Notes: generated by a model not told the origin, from the sequence alone. A stretch of DNA of 33,928 nt from an uncultured Sphingobacteriaceae bacterium (GCA_946887045.1 CAMPKC010000052.1:1-33928); one strand, 5' to 3'. Numbered from the stretch's first letter, positions 23,606-32,583 are shown. A program made the numbers and translations.

Positions 23606-24460
23606 CTAATTCTGAAGAACGGTGACTGCGTTCAAGGCATTTTCGCCAACCTTTGGATCGATCACATAAGGCGCAGCTGCAGGTTTTTCCTGTTCAGCAA
23701 GTAATTGCCTGTTCCGGCGTACAAAACCGTGCTTCAAAGGATTTTCAATAATCTGCTTCATCGCGATTAGTTTATAAACGTAAGAAGCAGTTTCGCCGTT
23801 TAATTTCATTTTATAATAGTTCCGTTGGCCCTGCTTAGCCATTTGACGTAAAAGGTTCACTTCACCTATATTGTAGGCTGCAGCAGCCAGAGTCCAGCTA
23901 TTAAAAATTCCATGTAACTCTTTAAGGTATTTACATGCAGCAATAGTTGATTTACGAATATTTTGACGCTCATCAATTTCACCGTTTACACGCAGTCCAT
24001 AGTTACGAGCAGTACCAGGCATAAACTGCCAAAAGCCCGATGCACCTTTGGGAGATGTACCCGAAGCTAAACCACTTTCTACTAAAGGCATGTACTTAAA
24101 ATCCTCAGGAATGCCATACGCTTTTAAAATAGGAACAATAACAGGGAACCATTCATCAGCCTTACGGTGAAGCTTAGTTGTTTGAATCCTTTTATAACTA
24201 TGAGCCATTAAATACTTACGCATTTTAACAGCAATCAATTTTCCTTGCGGCAAGTGTTCGTTAGAAAATGCTAGTGTCGGAATTTTTAACTTGGGAGAGG
24301 CTTGTTTTTTTTCTTCTTTTTGAATTTGTAGTTGAAAAGGAAGAATCACCTTTTGCGAAAACGAATTTAAATGGGTGACCGGAGTACTATACATAAATAA
24401 TTTTGCCGAGAGCATCATTATTAGCAGTCCGGAACATGCTATTAAATGTTTTTTAATCAT
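23606..24460 (-). CDS. lytic transglycosylase (SLT/MltD-like), secreted
   Basis: A 284-aa peptidoglycan lytic transglycosylase. Residues 1-24 are a signal or membrane anchor. The SLT domain (about 105-250) has the catalytic Glu128 in PLVESGLASGTSPKGASGFW, then FMPGTARNYGLRV and AAAYNIGEVN. The LysM repeats that follow this domain in MltD proper are missing, so it is a short variant. It cleaves glycan strands to 1,6-anhydro products during wall remodelling. The neighbouring intergenic stretches (23364-23605 and 24461-24669) hold no recognisable gene. Confidence 0.92.
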   Translation of the reverse strand: MIKKHLIACSGLLIMMLSAKLFMYSTPVTHLNSFSQKVILPFQLQIQKEEKKQASPKLKIPTLAFSNEHLPQGKLIAVKMRKYLMAHSYKRIQTTKLHRKADEWFPVIVPILKAYGIPEDFKYMPLVESGLASGTSPKGASGFWQFMPGTARNYGLRVNGEIDERQNIRKSTIAACKYLKELHGIFNSWTLAAAAYNIGEVNLLRQMAKQGQRNYYKMKLNGETASYVYKLIAMKQIIENPLKHGFVRRNRQLLAEQEKPAAAPYVIDPKVGENALNAVTVLQN

Positions 24461-24569
24461 GTGTTCCTTACTTATGTTTTACTTAAAAAGTTTTCAAAGA
24501 TATCAATTATATACTTAATTACCAAATAGTTACGTTTTTCGCCTAAGCCTCAAGCACTTATCTCATCAT

Positions 24570-24583
24570 AAAAAGGCCTTTTT
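24570..24583. repeat. AAAAAGGCCTTTTT palindrome
   Basis: A perfect 14-bp palindrome lies between the divergent transglycosylase and pseudouridine-synthase genes. With the flanking ATA...TAT it can form a short hairpin with T tracts, resembling a terminator core, but it follows no gene end on either strand. An operator is an alternative. Confidence 0.3.
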
Positions 24584-24630
24584 TTATCAGTTTAATAAAA
24601 CACATTGCAATAACAGACGTTTTATTTTCT

Positions 24631-24638
24631 TAACTTTG
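24631..24638 (+). promoter_or_regulatory. -7 element of the pseudouridine synthase gene
   Basis: TAACTTTG matches TAnnTTTG. The nearest TTG (24605-24607) is 23 bases upstream, slightly longer than usual. The ATG follows 31 bases later. Confidence 0.45.
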
Positions 24639-24669
24639 CACCCCATTTTAGAAAGGTTAGCAGCGTATC

Positions 24670-26130
24670 ATGCCAGATAAAAAAAACAGGAACAGTCGCG
24701 AAGACAAATCCCTCAATAACAATCGTTTCCAAAGCAGTTCAAATAACGAACGCCCGGAAAATTCAAACAGCGATAAAAAGAAAAAGTTTGAGGGAGAATC
24801 AAAAAGACCTTACAATAGTCGTTCAGACAAGTCAGAAAGCAGAGAGCCTTCTGACAAGAAATATTCCCGCACTTCAGACGAGAGACCTTCAGGAAAGAGA
24901 TCTTTCTCAGGACCGAAAGAAAAACCTTTTGGCAAAGCGGACCGATCATTTGAGAAAAAACCCTTCAATGCGGATCGCAGCGGATCGGAAAAAAAGCCCT
25001 ACGGCGAACGTTCCTTTGATAAAAGACCCAGAACCGGAGAAGGCAAAAGCTTCGATAAACCAAGGGAAGCCCGATCGTTCGATAAAAAACCTTTAGGAGA
25101 GCGATCATTTGATAAAAGGCCAAGATCAGGAGAAGAGAAAACTTTTGACAAACCCAGAGAAGCAAGGTCCTTCGAAAGAAAACCTTTTAAAGCAGGAGAA
25201 GAAAGAAAATTCAGCAAACCTGAAGGCGGTTCTTTTGAGAAAAAACCCTTTAAAAGAGATGGCGACAGACCGTTCAAATCAGGTTCGGCCGGACTTCCTT
25301 ACGAAAGAAAGCCGTTTAAAAGCAAGAATGAAACCCGCAAGTGGACTTCTGAAGAAAAAATCGAACAACCGGCGACAACCCGCGGAAGAAAAAAAACCGC
25401 ACAAGCTGACCCTGAGTTAATCCGCTTAAATCGCTATATCGCAAACGCTGGTATTTGCTCAAGAAGGAAAGCGGATGAACTTATCGAGGCAGGTGTGATC
25501 TCTGTAAATGGCGAGGTTGTATCTGAACTTGGTTTCAAAGTTAATCCGTCAAAGGATTTAGTTAGGTATAACGGCGAAACACTAAAGCGTGAGAAAATGA
25601 CTTACGTTCTTTTAAACAAGCCGAAAGACTATATCACAACCACAGACGATCCGCAAGAGCGCAAAACGGTAATGCAATTAGTTGATAAAGCATCCAAAGA
25701 GCGTATTTATCCCGTTGGTCGCCTTGACAGAAATACTACTGGTTTATTGTTAATGACGAACGATGGCGATTTAGCTGAAAAGCTTTCTCATCCCCGGAAT
25801 AACATTATAAAAATTTACCAGGTTGAATTAAACAAAAGTCTTAGCCAAGGCGATTTTAACAAAATCGAATATGGTATAGAGCTGGAAGACGGATTGATTA
25901 AGCCAGATGCATTAAGCTATGTAGCCGGAGCCAGTAAAAAAGAAATTGGCATTCAGATACATACGGGAAAAAACCGTATTGTTCGCCGGATATTTGAACA
26001 CCTGGGCTATGAGGTTGTAAAACTCGACCGGGTTGTTTACGGCAGCTTAACGAAGAAAGATCTCCCTCGTGGGCGCTGGAGATATTTGGAAGAAAAAGAG
26101 ATTATTCAATTGAAACATCTTATAAAATAG
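24670..26130 (+). CDS. rRNA pseudouridine synthase (RluB/RsuA family) with long basic repeat N-terminus
   Basis: A 486-aa protein. Residues 250-300 form an S4 RNA-binding domain (LNRYIANAGICSRRKADELI). Residues 310-470 form the RsuA/RluB catalytic domain, with Asp353 in VGRLDRNTTGLLL and GKNRIVRRIFEHLGYEV near the end. It isomerises uridine to pseudouridine in rRNA; the exact site is not predictable from the sequence. Residues 1-245 are a disordered stretch dominated by K, R, S, E, D, F and P in repeated (R)SFDK(R/K)P units, including two 31-residue copies at 112-142 and 143-173. Such extensions occur on this enzyme in Sphingobacteriaceae and may add RNA affinity or drive condensation (inference). 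It is followed by its own terminator. Confidence 0.93.
   Translation: MPDKKNRNSREDKSLNNNRFQSSSNNERPENSNSDKKKKFEGESKRPYNSRSDKSESREPSDKKYSRTSDERPSGKRSFSGPKEKPFGKADRSFEKKPFNADRSGSEKKPYGERSFDKRPRTGEGKSFDKPREARSFDKKPLGERSFDKRPRSGEEKTFDKPREARSFERKPFKAGEERKFSKPEGGSFEKKPFKRDGDRPFKSGSAGLPYERKPFKSKNETRKWTSEEKIEQPATTRGRKKTAQADPELIRLNRYIANAGICSRRKADELIEAGVISVNGEVVSELGFKVNPSKDLVRYNGETLKREKMTYVLLNKPKDYITTTDDPQERKTVMQLVDKASKERIYPVGRLDRNTTGLLLMTNDGDLAEKLSHPRNNIIKIYQVELNKSLSQGDFNKIEYGIELEDGLIKPDALSYVAGASKKEIGIQIHTGKNRIVRRIFEHLGYEVVKLDRVVYGSLTKKDLPRGRWRYLEEKEIIQLKHLIK
25003..25188 (+). repeat. two 93-bp tandem repeats inside the pseudouridine synthase gene
   Basis: Two adjacent in-frame copies of 93 bp encode the 31-residue unit that begins GERSFDKRPR and ends PREARSF(D/E)(K/R)KP(L/F). 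The nucleotide copies have diverged mostly at third positions, so the duplication is not recent. Shorter SFxKKPF units continue on both sides. Confidence 0.8.
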
Positions 26131-26133
26131 ACC

Positions 26134-26166
26134 GAAGGCTTCGTGAAAACGGAGCCTTTTCTTTTA
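26134..26166 (+). terminator. terminator of the pseudouridine synthase gene
   Basis: AAGGCTTCG (26135-26143), loop TGAAAA, CGGAGCCTT (26150-26158), with one T-G wobble. A T-rich tract TTCTTTT follows. It starts within 5 bases of the stop codon. Confidence 0.85.
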
Positions 26167-26188
26167 GTCCTTTTTATTAATCAGTTTC

Positions 26189-26207
26189 AAAGGCCGCAGA
26201 GGCCTTT
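26189..26207. repeat. second hairpin, AAAGGCC-GCAGA-GGCCTTT
   Basis: A perfect 7-bp stem around GCAGA, extendable with flanking TC and GA. It lies 30 bases past the terminator above and 68 bases before the lactonase ATG. It could be a backup terminator or part of the lactonase control region. Confidence 0.4.
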
Positions 26208-26275
26208 TGACACAAAGATTGCGAAGAACTCTACCCATTTTCATAGAATTGTTAACTTGCAGTTTAAACTAAAAA

Positions 26276-27397
26276 ATGAAATCTACATTACTTGCCTTCT
26301 GTTTTATGCTAATGCTATCGCCATTTGAATCAAAAGCTCAAAAATTCAACCTCCTGATAGGAACTTATACTAAACCCGGCAAAAGTGAAGGCATTTATGT
26401 TTATGAATTTGACACTGCGACCGGCAAGGCCAGTTATAAGAATAAAGCCGGCGGATTAACAAATCCGTCCTATCTAACTCTAAGTAATGATCAAAAATTT
26501 GTTTACGCGGTAAACGAAGCCGGTCCGGGAAAAGGAGCGATTTCTTCATTCTCATTTGATAAACCCAGCGGTTCATTGAGCCTTTTAAATCAAAAGCCGT
26601 CAAATGGAGATGGTCCCTGCTACATCTCGATTGATAAAAACAGCAAGCATATTTTCGTTGCAAATTATTCCGGCGGAACTTTCAGCGCAATTCCAGTCCT
26701 TGAGGGCGGAAGCTTAGGAGATAGAGCCCAGACTTTTGTATTCGAATCCAACGGCGTTGGAAAAGGTCAGCAAGAAAAGCCGCATGCACATTCTGCTGTT
26801 CTTTCGCCGGATGAAAAACATGTTTTTGTCTGCGATCTGGGAAACGACGAGATCCGATCATATAAATATTCGCCCAAAGCTGAATTGCCATTAAGCAGCA
26901 AGCAGATTATAAACTTACCGAAGGGCAGCGGACCAAGGCATTTCGAATTTCATCCGAATGGGAAATTTGCATATGCGGTCCAGGAATTAACCTGTGATGT
27001 GGTAGCATATTCTTATAAAAAAGGCAAGCTATCTTTTCTACAAAAAATCTCAGGTGTACCGGAAGGATACAAAGGCCGATATTGGGCAGCAGATATTCAT
27101 CTTTCGCCGGATGGCAGATTTCTTTACTCTTCTAATCGGAATGATGCAAATGACATCGCTATCTTCTCCGTTCAAAAAGATGGGAAACTGCTTTCTGCAG
27201 GACGCCAATCTACTTTAGGTAAAGCACCTAGAAATTTCGCAATTGACCCTACAGGCAACTATTTACTGGCTGCAAATCAGGATAGTGATAGTATAGTAAT
27301 CTTTAAAAGGAATAAGGATACAGGCTTATTAAGCGATACTGGAGAAAGGATTAAGGTTGGGTCTCCGGTGTGCTTAAAATTCTCGGACGTTAAGTAG
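26276..27397 (+). CDS. lactonase family beta-propeller protein, secreted
   Basis: A 373-aa protein with signal peptide MKSTLLAFCFMLMLSPFESKA (cleaved before Q22). The rest is a seven-bladed propeller of the YbhE/6-phosphogluconolactonase type. Repeat landmarks are LIGTYTKPGKSEGIYVYEFD, NPSYLTLSNDQKFVYAVNEA, FVANYSGGTF, KPHAHSAVLSPDEKHVFVCD and GPRHFEFHPNGKFAYAVQEL. Cytoplasmic homologues hydrolyse 6-phosphogluconolactone in the pentose phosphate pathway. The export signal here makes that substrate unlikely, so this is probably an extracytoplasmic sugar lactonase of unknown substrate. It is monocistronic. Confidence 0.88.
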   Translation: MKSTLLAFCFMLMLSPFESKAQKFNLLIGTYTKPGKSEGIYVYEFDTATGKASYKNKAGGLTNPSYLTLSNDQKFVYAVNEAGPGKGAISSFSFDKPSGSLSLLNQKPSNGDGPCYISIDKNSKHIFVANYSGGTFSAIPVLEGGSLGDRAQTFVFESNGVGKGQQEKPHAHSAVLSPDEKHVFVCDLGNDEIRSYKYSPKAELPLSSKQIINLPKGSGPRHFEFHPNGKFAYAVQELTCDVVAYSYKKGKLSFLQKISGVPEGYKGRYWAADIHLSPDGRFLYSSNRNDANDIAIFSVQKDGKLLSAGRQSTLGKAPRNFAIDPTGNYLLAANQDSDSIVIFKRNKDTGLLSDTGERIKVGSPVCLKFSDVK

Positions 27398-27410
27398 AAT
27401 GAATTTGAAA

Positions 27411-27451
27411 TTCCCCTTATCCAGGTTGAAGATTAGCTTAGATAAGGGGAA
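27411..27451. terminator. hairpin between the lactonase and bshA genes
   Basis: TTCCCCTTATC (27411-27421) and GATAAGGGGAA (27441-27451) are perfect 11-base arms with a 19-base loop. It lies between two convergent stop codons, so it probably ends both transcripts. The following CATTTTACTG is only weakly T-rich. Confidence 0.6.
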
Positions 27452-27474
27452 CATTTTACTGTACAAGCAATGAG

Positions 27475-28608
27475 TTACACTAGCGCTGCATCAAGCACTT
27501 CCTTATAAAACCGCTCGTATATAGGAAGAATATTTGCCAGATCAAATTCTTTAGCACGTTTCAGGGCATTCTCTTTAAACTCCGCTAACCGACTTGCGTC
27601 TTCTAAAATATGTATAGCATTTTTTGCCATATCGTCCACATCGCCAACGTTACTTAAGAAGCCGGTTACACCATGAAGATTCAATTCGGGTAAGCCCCCT
27701 GTATTAGAAGATATCACCGGGACTTTACACGCCATAGCCTCCAATGCAGCCAGACCGAAGCTCTCGGAATGGGAAGGCATTATAAACAGATCGGCGACCG
27801 AAAGGATTTCTTCAACCGCATCCTGTTTACCAAGAAAACGCACATTTTCACAAATCTTAAAGTCACGGCACAGTGTTTCGCATTTCACGCGATCTTCGCC
27901 ATCGCCTACCATCAATAGTTTAGATGGAATTACTTCGTTTACTTTTTTAAAGATCCTGATAACATCTGTTGCCCGTTTTACCTTTCTAAAGTTTGACGTA
28001 TGCACCAGAATATGTTCATTATTCGGAGCAATAGCCTTTTTGAAATGATCCTTAGGTTTAAGACTAAATCTGCTCAGGTCTATAAAATTCGGGATCACCC
28101 GAATATCTTTCTGAATATCGAAATGTTCGTAAGTGGATTTACGCAGGTCTTCTGAAACAGAAGTCACGCCATCCGACTGATTGATGGAAAATGTCACCAC
28201 CGGCTTAAATGTAACGTCCTTACCAACCAGGGTAATATCGGTACCATGCAAAGTAGTAACAACCGGAATATGTATGCCGTAAGTAGCCAAAATTTGTTTG
28301 GCCATATACGCGGCCGAAGCATGCGGGATGGCATAGTGAACGTGCAATAAGTCCAATTTCTCAAAACGCACCACATCTACAAGCTTACTGGCTAAGACCA
28401 ATTCGTAGGGCGGATAGTCAAAAAGTGGATATTGCGATACAGAAACCTCGTGGTAGTATAAATTTTCTGAAAAGAAATCAAGCCTTGCAGGCTGGCTATA
28501 GGTAATAAAATGAACCTGATGTCCATTATTTGCCAGAGCTTTTCCAAGCTCTGTGGCTACTACCCCGCTGCCCCCAAAGGTAGGATAGCATACAATTCCA
28601 ATCTTCAT
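27475..28608 (-). CDS. bshA: N-acetyl-alpha-D-glucosaminyl L-malate synthase BshA
   Basis: A 377-aa GT4 glycosyltransferase making GlcNAc-malate from UDP-GlcNAc and L-malate, the first step of bacillithiol synthesis. The N-terminal domain carries CYPTFGGSGVVATELGKAL (7-25) and HVHYAIPHASAAYMAKQ (89-105). HGTDITLVG (121-129) follows. The C-terminal domain has the donor-binding E-x7-E motif (Glu282 to Glu290, SESFGLAALEAMACKVPVIS). It is typical of BshA in both length and motifs. The downstream bacillithiol enzymes are not adjacent, but the bacillithiol-dependent redox protein gene ytxJ is in the window. The 117-bp gap upstream of it shows nothing recognisable. Confidence 0.95.
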   Translation of the reverse strand: MKIGIVCYPTFGGSGVVATELGKALANNGHQVHFITYSQPARLDFFSENLYYHEVSVSQYPLFDYPPYELVLASKLVDVVRFEKLDLLHVHYAIPHASAAYMAKQILATYGIHIPVVTTLHGTDITLVGKDVTFKPVVTFSINQSDGVTSVSEDLRKSTYEHFDIQKDIRVIPNFIDLSRFSLKPKDHFKKAIAPNNEHILVHTSNFRKVKRATDVIRIFKKVNEVIPSKLLMVGDGEDRVKCETLCRDFKICENVRFLGKQDAVEEILSVADLFIMPSHSESFGLAALEAMACKVPVISSNTGGLPELNLHGVTGFLSNVGDVDDMAKNAIHILEDASRLAEFKENALKRAKEFDLANILPIYERFYKEVLDAALV

Positions 28609-28725
28609 AGCACAAATTAAACATAAAAAAATAAGCAGATTGTTTAATCTCCGTCAATTCTTGTGTAATAATGTTATCAGATTTCCTTTATAGTCAATCG
28701 CCAGCACTTGCACATTCCTGCACAT

Positions 28726-30537
28726 TTAATTCCCTTTCTTAATAGCATCGTAAATCACATCCTGTATCCTCGGCCTTATTCGCAAGCTAGAGAGTTTATT
28801 TGTCACCGTCGGATGCACTCTGTTAGAAAGGAAAATATAAATGAGATCATATTCAGGATCAACCCAAACAGCTGTTCCTGTGTAGCCTGTATGGCCATAG
28901 CTTTTAGCAGAAGCAAAATCTGAAGGATATCTGTTCGTCCTGTCAGGATCCCAGCGATCGAAGCCCAGACCACGACGACTTACATCGGAGTTTTTTGCAG
29001 TAAAAAGCTCGATGGTTTCGGGTTTAAAATATCGTTTACCACCATAGGTTCCACCATTCAACATCATCTGAAAAAGGATAGCCAAATCGTTAGCAGATGA
29101 AAACAGACCGGCATGACCGGAAACGCCACCTGCCATAGATGCCCCCTGATCGTGAACGTAGCCATGAACTAAAGTTTTTCTGAATTTATCATCCTGCTCT
29201 GTCGGAACGATGCGTTGTTTATTGAAACGGTTACGAGGATTAAACCCTGCTGTATACATACCCAAGGGAGCGTAAAACTGGCTTGCTACATAATTATCCA
29301 ACCGGTCAATGGTTAGTCGTTCAATAATATCTTTCAGCAAATACATACTTACGTCGCTGTATACGTATTTTCCACGCGATTGAAGTCGTGAATTCAACAT
29401 TTGCGGCCACATTACGTCACTAAAATAATTGGCTTTTAAATAATAATTATCAGCAACCTTTAAGGGATACAAAGAAGATGAATCTCTGCTGTAATCAATT
29501 GGCCGCAGGGCCTCAAAAAAAGGAATATAAGGAATTAGTCCTGCTTGGTGCAGTAGAAGCTCTTTTACCGTAATATTGTTTTTATCGGTATTTCTGGCCA
29601 ACGGAATATATGTACCAATGTTCGTTTCCAGTTTAAGTTGTCCCTGTTCATATAAACGCATTGCCGCGATGGTGGTAGCGGCGATTTTAGTTACAGATGC
29701 AAGGTCAAAAATATCATCGGTCTTCGCTGGAATCCCATCGTACGTATGATGACCGTAAGCTTTGTTGAAAATGACTTTTCCATTTTTTACTATCATTACA
29801 ACAGCACCCGGCGTAGCTTTCTGCGAGATTGCCTCTTCTACTATTTTATCAATAGGCTGCTCAAGATTCTTGCTTTTTATACCGACCTCTTCGGGTACTG
29901 TATACTTTAAACGGGATACAGAAGTATTGTAACCCGATCCTTTAGAATCGGGAGATAGATTTTTAGAATTGGCAGTGATAGCAATGCCGCCGAAAACAGC
30001 CTGACCAGCATAAATTGCAGATTCAGGAGTGTTTTGAGACATCCAAATAGTCGGACATGTGATAGTATTCAAAAATGGTAAACCTTTTGGATCCCCATAG
30101 GCAACAATAATCACCCGTTTCATTTTCTGAAGTTCGCTAATGAAATTCTGTACAGAAACATTGCTTAATGAAACTTCTGTTACCTCAAGAATTACTGTAT
30201 TAAAAAACTTCAGATCGGCATTCAATGTATCAAGCGCCAAAGCCTGATTTGTATTAGAAAGTATAAACGAAGTTATTTCTGAATACTTTTTGAGAATGCT
30301 TGAAAACTCTTTCGGATATGATGTACCAAGCGATACACAGGCGATCTTTTGATGCTCCAAATCTCCTAAAGGAATAAGATTTTTCTCATTATTAAACAAA
30401 ACGGTCGAAGACTCAAGAGACCGCGATTTTGCCAACCATTTTGTTGTAACCGGTTCATCGATATCAGCCGACATGGAAATGATCACTATCAGGACTAATG
30501 TAATTGCCTCTATAAATAACAGGTAATGTTTCTTCAT
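28726..30537 (-). CDS. serine hydrolase (class C beta-lactamase fold) with N-terminal GH3 remnant
   Basis: A 603-aa protein with an N-terminal hydrophobic signal or anchor (4-23). Residues about 35-200 resemble the C-terminal (GH3_C) domain of family 3 glycosidases, from STVLFNNEKNLIPLGDL to YAGQAVFGGIAI. The catalytic GH3 barrel that should precede it is missing. Residues about 215-600 are a beta-lactamase/penicillin-binding-like domain. Its motifs are SVTK (Ser281, Lys284), YSD (Tyr393) and HTG (549-551, the KTG equivalent). Bacteroidota have longer proteins in which a whole GH3 enzyme is fused to such a domain, so this looks like a domain-reduced relative. The activity is probably a D,D-peptidase or esterase in the periplasm; the substrate is unknown. 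Confidence 0.88.
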   Translation of the reverse strand: MKKHYLLFIEAITLVLIVIISMSADIDEPVTTKWLAKSRSLESSTVLFNNEKNLIPLGDLEHQKIACVSLGTSYPKEFSSILKKYSEITSFILSNTNQALALDTLNADLKFFNTVILEVTEVSLSNVSVQNFISELQKMKRVIIVAYGDPKGLPFLNTITCPTIWMSQNTPESAIYAGQAVFGGIAITANSKNLSPDSKGSGYNTSVSRLKYTVPEEVGIKSKNLEQPIDKIVEEAISQKATPGAVVMIVKNGKVIFNKAYGHHTYDGIPAKTDDIFDLASVTKIAATTIAAMRLYEQGQLKLETNIGTYIPLARNTDKNNITVKELLLHQAGLIPYIPFFEALRPIDYSRDSSSLYPLKVADNYYLKANYFSDVMWPQMLNSRLQSRGKYVYSDVSMYLLKDIIERLTIDRLDNYVASQFYAPLGMYTAGFNPRNRFNKQRIVPTEQDDKFRKTLVHGYVHDQGASMAGGVSGHAGLFSSANDLAILFQMMLNGGTYGGKRYFKPETIELFTAKNSDVSRRGLGFDRWDPDRTNRYPSDFASAKSYGHTGYTGTAVWVDPEYDLIYIFLSNRVHPTVTNKLSSLRIRPRIQDVIYDAIKKGN

Positions 30538-30694
30538 TGAATATCTGGAGAATGGATCACAATCTATACAACGAAATTACAACTCATGAATTACATTTTT
30601 GTGTGCTATTAATGATTATTGAGGATTTCTGCCTCTCTCCCGAATTAAATTATCAACACTGATTTTTGATCAGAAACAGGCGGCTTATTTTAAT

Positions 30695-30702
30695 TAAATT
30701 TG
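30695..30702 (+). promoter_or_regulatory. -7 element of mutL
   Basis: TAAATTTG matches TAnnTTTG and ends 10 bases before the mutL ATG, so the leader would be very short. The nearest TTG (30666-30668) is 26 bases upstream, too far for the usual spacing. Confidence 0.4.
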
Positions 30703-30712
30703 CCTGATAATT

Positions 30713-32563
30713 ATGTCTGATATTATTCAACTTTTACCTGATTCGGTTGCCAATCAGATTGCCGCGGGCGAAGTAGTTCAACGGCCGGCATCAGCAGTAA
30801 AAGAACTCATAGAAAATGCCATTGATTCCGGAGCCGGAAAAATTCAATTGATCATAAAAGATGCCGGAAAATCGCTTATCCAGGTAATTGATGATGGCTG
30901 CGGCATGAGTGTGACCGATGCCCGCATGTGTTTCGAACGACATGCTACATCGAAAATCCGTCGTGCCGAAGATCTGTTTTCTATACGGACCATGGGTTTC
31001 AGAGGTGAAGCCATGGCATCTATTGCTGCAATTGCCCAGGTAGAACTTAAAACCCGCAAGCACGAAGACGAATTAGGAACGTCCATCTGCATTGAAGGCT
31101 CGGAAGTTATCAGGCAAGAACCGGTGTCATGCAGTGCCGGGACAAGCATCTGCGTTAAAAATTTATTTTACAACATTCCTGCAAGAAGGAACTTTTTAAA
31201 GGGGAATCCTGTTGAGTTGCGTCACATAATCGACGAATTTCAACGAGTAGCTTTCGCTCATCCCGAAATATTTTTCACCTTTCATCACGATGGAAATGAA
31301 ATATTCCATCTGCCACAAGCCTCTCTTAAACAACGCATTATCCACATTTTCGGAAGCACCTATAATCAGAAACTTGTTCCTGTTGAAGAGAACACAAGTA
31401 TTATAGACCTTAGGGGTTTTATCGGCAAACCCGAATTCGCTAAAAAAACCCGTGGCGAACAATATTTTTTCGTCAATAAGCGGTTTATCAAAGATCCGTA
31501 TCTCAATCATGCGGTTGCAAAGGCTTATGAAGAGTTGCTGCCAGACGACAGCTATCCTTTATATGTTCTGTTTATTGAGATCGACCCATCGAAAATTGAT
31601 ATAAATGTTCATCCCACAAAAACAGAAATTAAGTATCAGGATGAGAAGTCTATTTATGCAATTATTCGCTCGGCTGTAAAGCGCTCGCTCGGACAATATA
31701 ATATCACTCCTACCCTCGACTTCAATCAGGAAACGGGCTTTAATAACATGATCACCGAAAAGGCTCATGAAGATATTGTTCCGCCTGCTATAAGTTTCAA
31801 TCCTGATTTTAATCCTTTTCAAGCAGAGAGAAAGCAGGAGCGGGAGATTCCGTACCTGAGATCGATGGGAGGAGAAAGGCAGGAAACGAGTAAAAATTGG
31901 GGTTCGTTGTATGACATTGTCAAAACACCTGTAACAGAGCAACACCAGTTCGATCTCGAGTCGGGTGAAACAGAGAAATCCATCCCTAAACACGGAGAGA
32001 AACAGCTTTTTCAGTTACATAACAGGTATATCGTTTCACAGATAAAATCCGGCTTTATGCTGGTAGATCAACAGGCAGCACACGAGCGCATTCTTTACGA
32101 GCGCTTTCTGCAACAGCTGGAAACCCACCAGGGTGCAAGTCAGCAAAGTTTGTTTCCGCAAACCGTTACCCTTGGAGCCGTTGATTTTGAATTGGTAAAA
32201 GAATTATTACCCGATATCCAGGCCCTAGGTTTCCAGGTACGAGAATTTGGTAAAAACACGTTTATAGTAGAAGGCATTCCAGCTGATATCGGCTCTAATA
32301 TCAGTGAAGTAGAGATGCTCGAGCATTTGTTAGAAGGTTTTAAAAACAATTTTTCGTTGTTGAAATTAGATAAACGGGACAACCTTGCGAGAACACTCGC
32401 CAAGAATGCGGCAATTAAGGCGGGAATACGTTTATCACAGGCAGAAATGAATAATCTGATCGATCAGTTATTTGCTTGCGAATCGCCAAATATTTCACTT
32501 CAGGGAAAACCAGTTATTATTACATTTACACTTGACGAATTAATTCAACGGTTCGAAAAATAA
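30713..32563 (+). CDS. mutL: DNA mismatch repair protein MutL
   Basis: A 616-aa mismatch repair ATPase linking MutS recognition to downstream strand excision. The GHKL ATPase part (1-330) shows the N-box ELIENAIDSGA (31-41), DDGCGM (60-65), TMGFRGEA (93-100) and NVHPTKTEI (298-306). A flexible linker (about 340-430) follows, then the dimerisation domain. The C-terminal endonuclease motif DQHA(x)2E(x)4E appears as DQQAAHERILYE (452-463), with Gln in place of the His. Other metal-site positions are partly kept (FACES, LQGKPV). Whether it nicks DNA is open. Two rhomboid genes follow at 20 bases, probably in one transcript. Confidence 0.97.
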   Translation: MSDIIQLLPDSVANQIAAGEVVQRPASAVKELIENAIDSGAGKIQLIIKDAGKSLIQVIDDGCGMSVTDARMCFERHATSKIRRAEDLFSIRTMGFRGEAMASIAAIAQVELKTRKHEDELGTSICIEGSEVIRQEPVSCSAGTSICVKNLFYNIPARRNFLKGNPVELRHIIDEFQRVAFAHPEIFFTFHHDGNEIFHLPQASLKQRIIHIFGSTYNQKLVPVEENTSIIDLRGFIGKPEFAKKTRGEQYFFVNKRFIKDPYLNHAVAKAYEELLPDDSYPLYVLFIEIDPSKIDINVHPTKTEIKYQDEKSIYAIIRSAVKRSLGQYNITPTLDFNQETGFNNMITEKAHEDIVPPAISFNPDFNPFQAERKQEREIPYLRSMGGERQETSKNWGSLYDIVKTPVTEQHQFDLESGETEKSIPKHGEKQLFQLHNRYIVSQIKSGFMLVDQQAAHERILYERFLQQLETHQGASQQSLFPQTVTLGAVDFELVKELLPDIQALGFQVREFGKNTFIVEGIPADIGSNISEVEMLEHLLEGFKNNFSLLKLDKRDNLARTLAKNAAIKAGIRLSQAEMNNLIDQLFACESPNISLQGKPVIITFTLDELIQRFEK

Positions 32564-32583
32564 TTCGACTATACGCATTAAGA

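Noticed and set aside
23400..23609. Plus-strand open frame between uvrA and the transglycosylase (about 65 aa from the ATG at 23412)
   Set aside because: No export signal, domain, promoter or family pattern; composition is unlike a protein of the region, and it overlaps the end of the transglycosylase gene. I see no supported feature in 23364-23605.
24713..25420. Several long open frames in other frames inside the repetitive part of the pseudouridine synthase
   Set aside because: They arise from the biased AAA/GAA-rich repeat sequence; none has a start context or domain.
26189..26235. Degenerate intergenic repeat of the CGCAGAG...ACACAAAGATTGCG type
   Set aside because: Only one imperfect copy is visible in the window, so a dispersed repeat family cannot be supported; only the hairpin is recorded.
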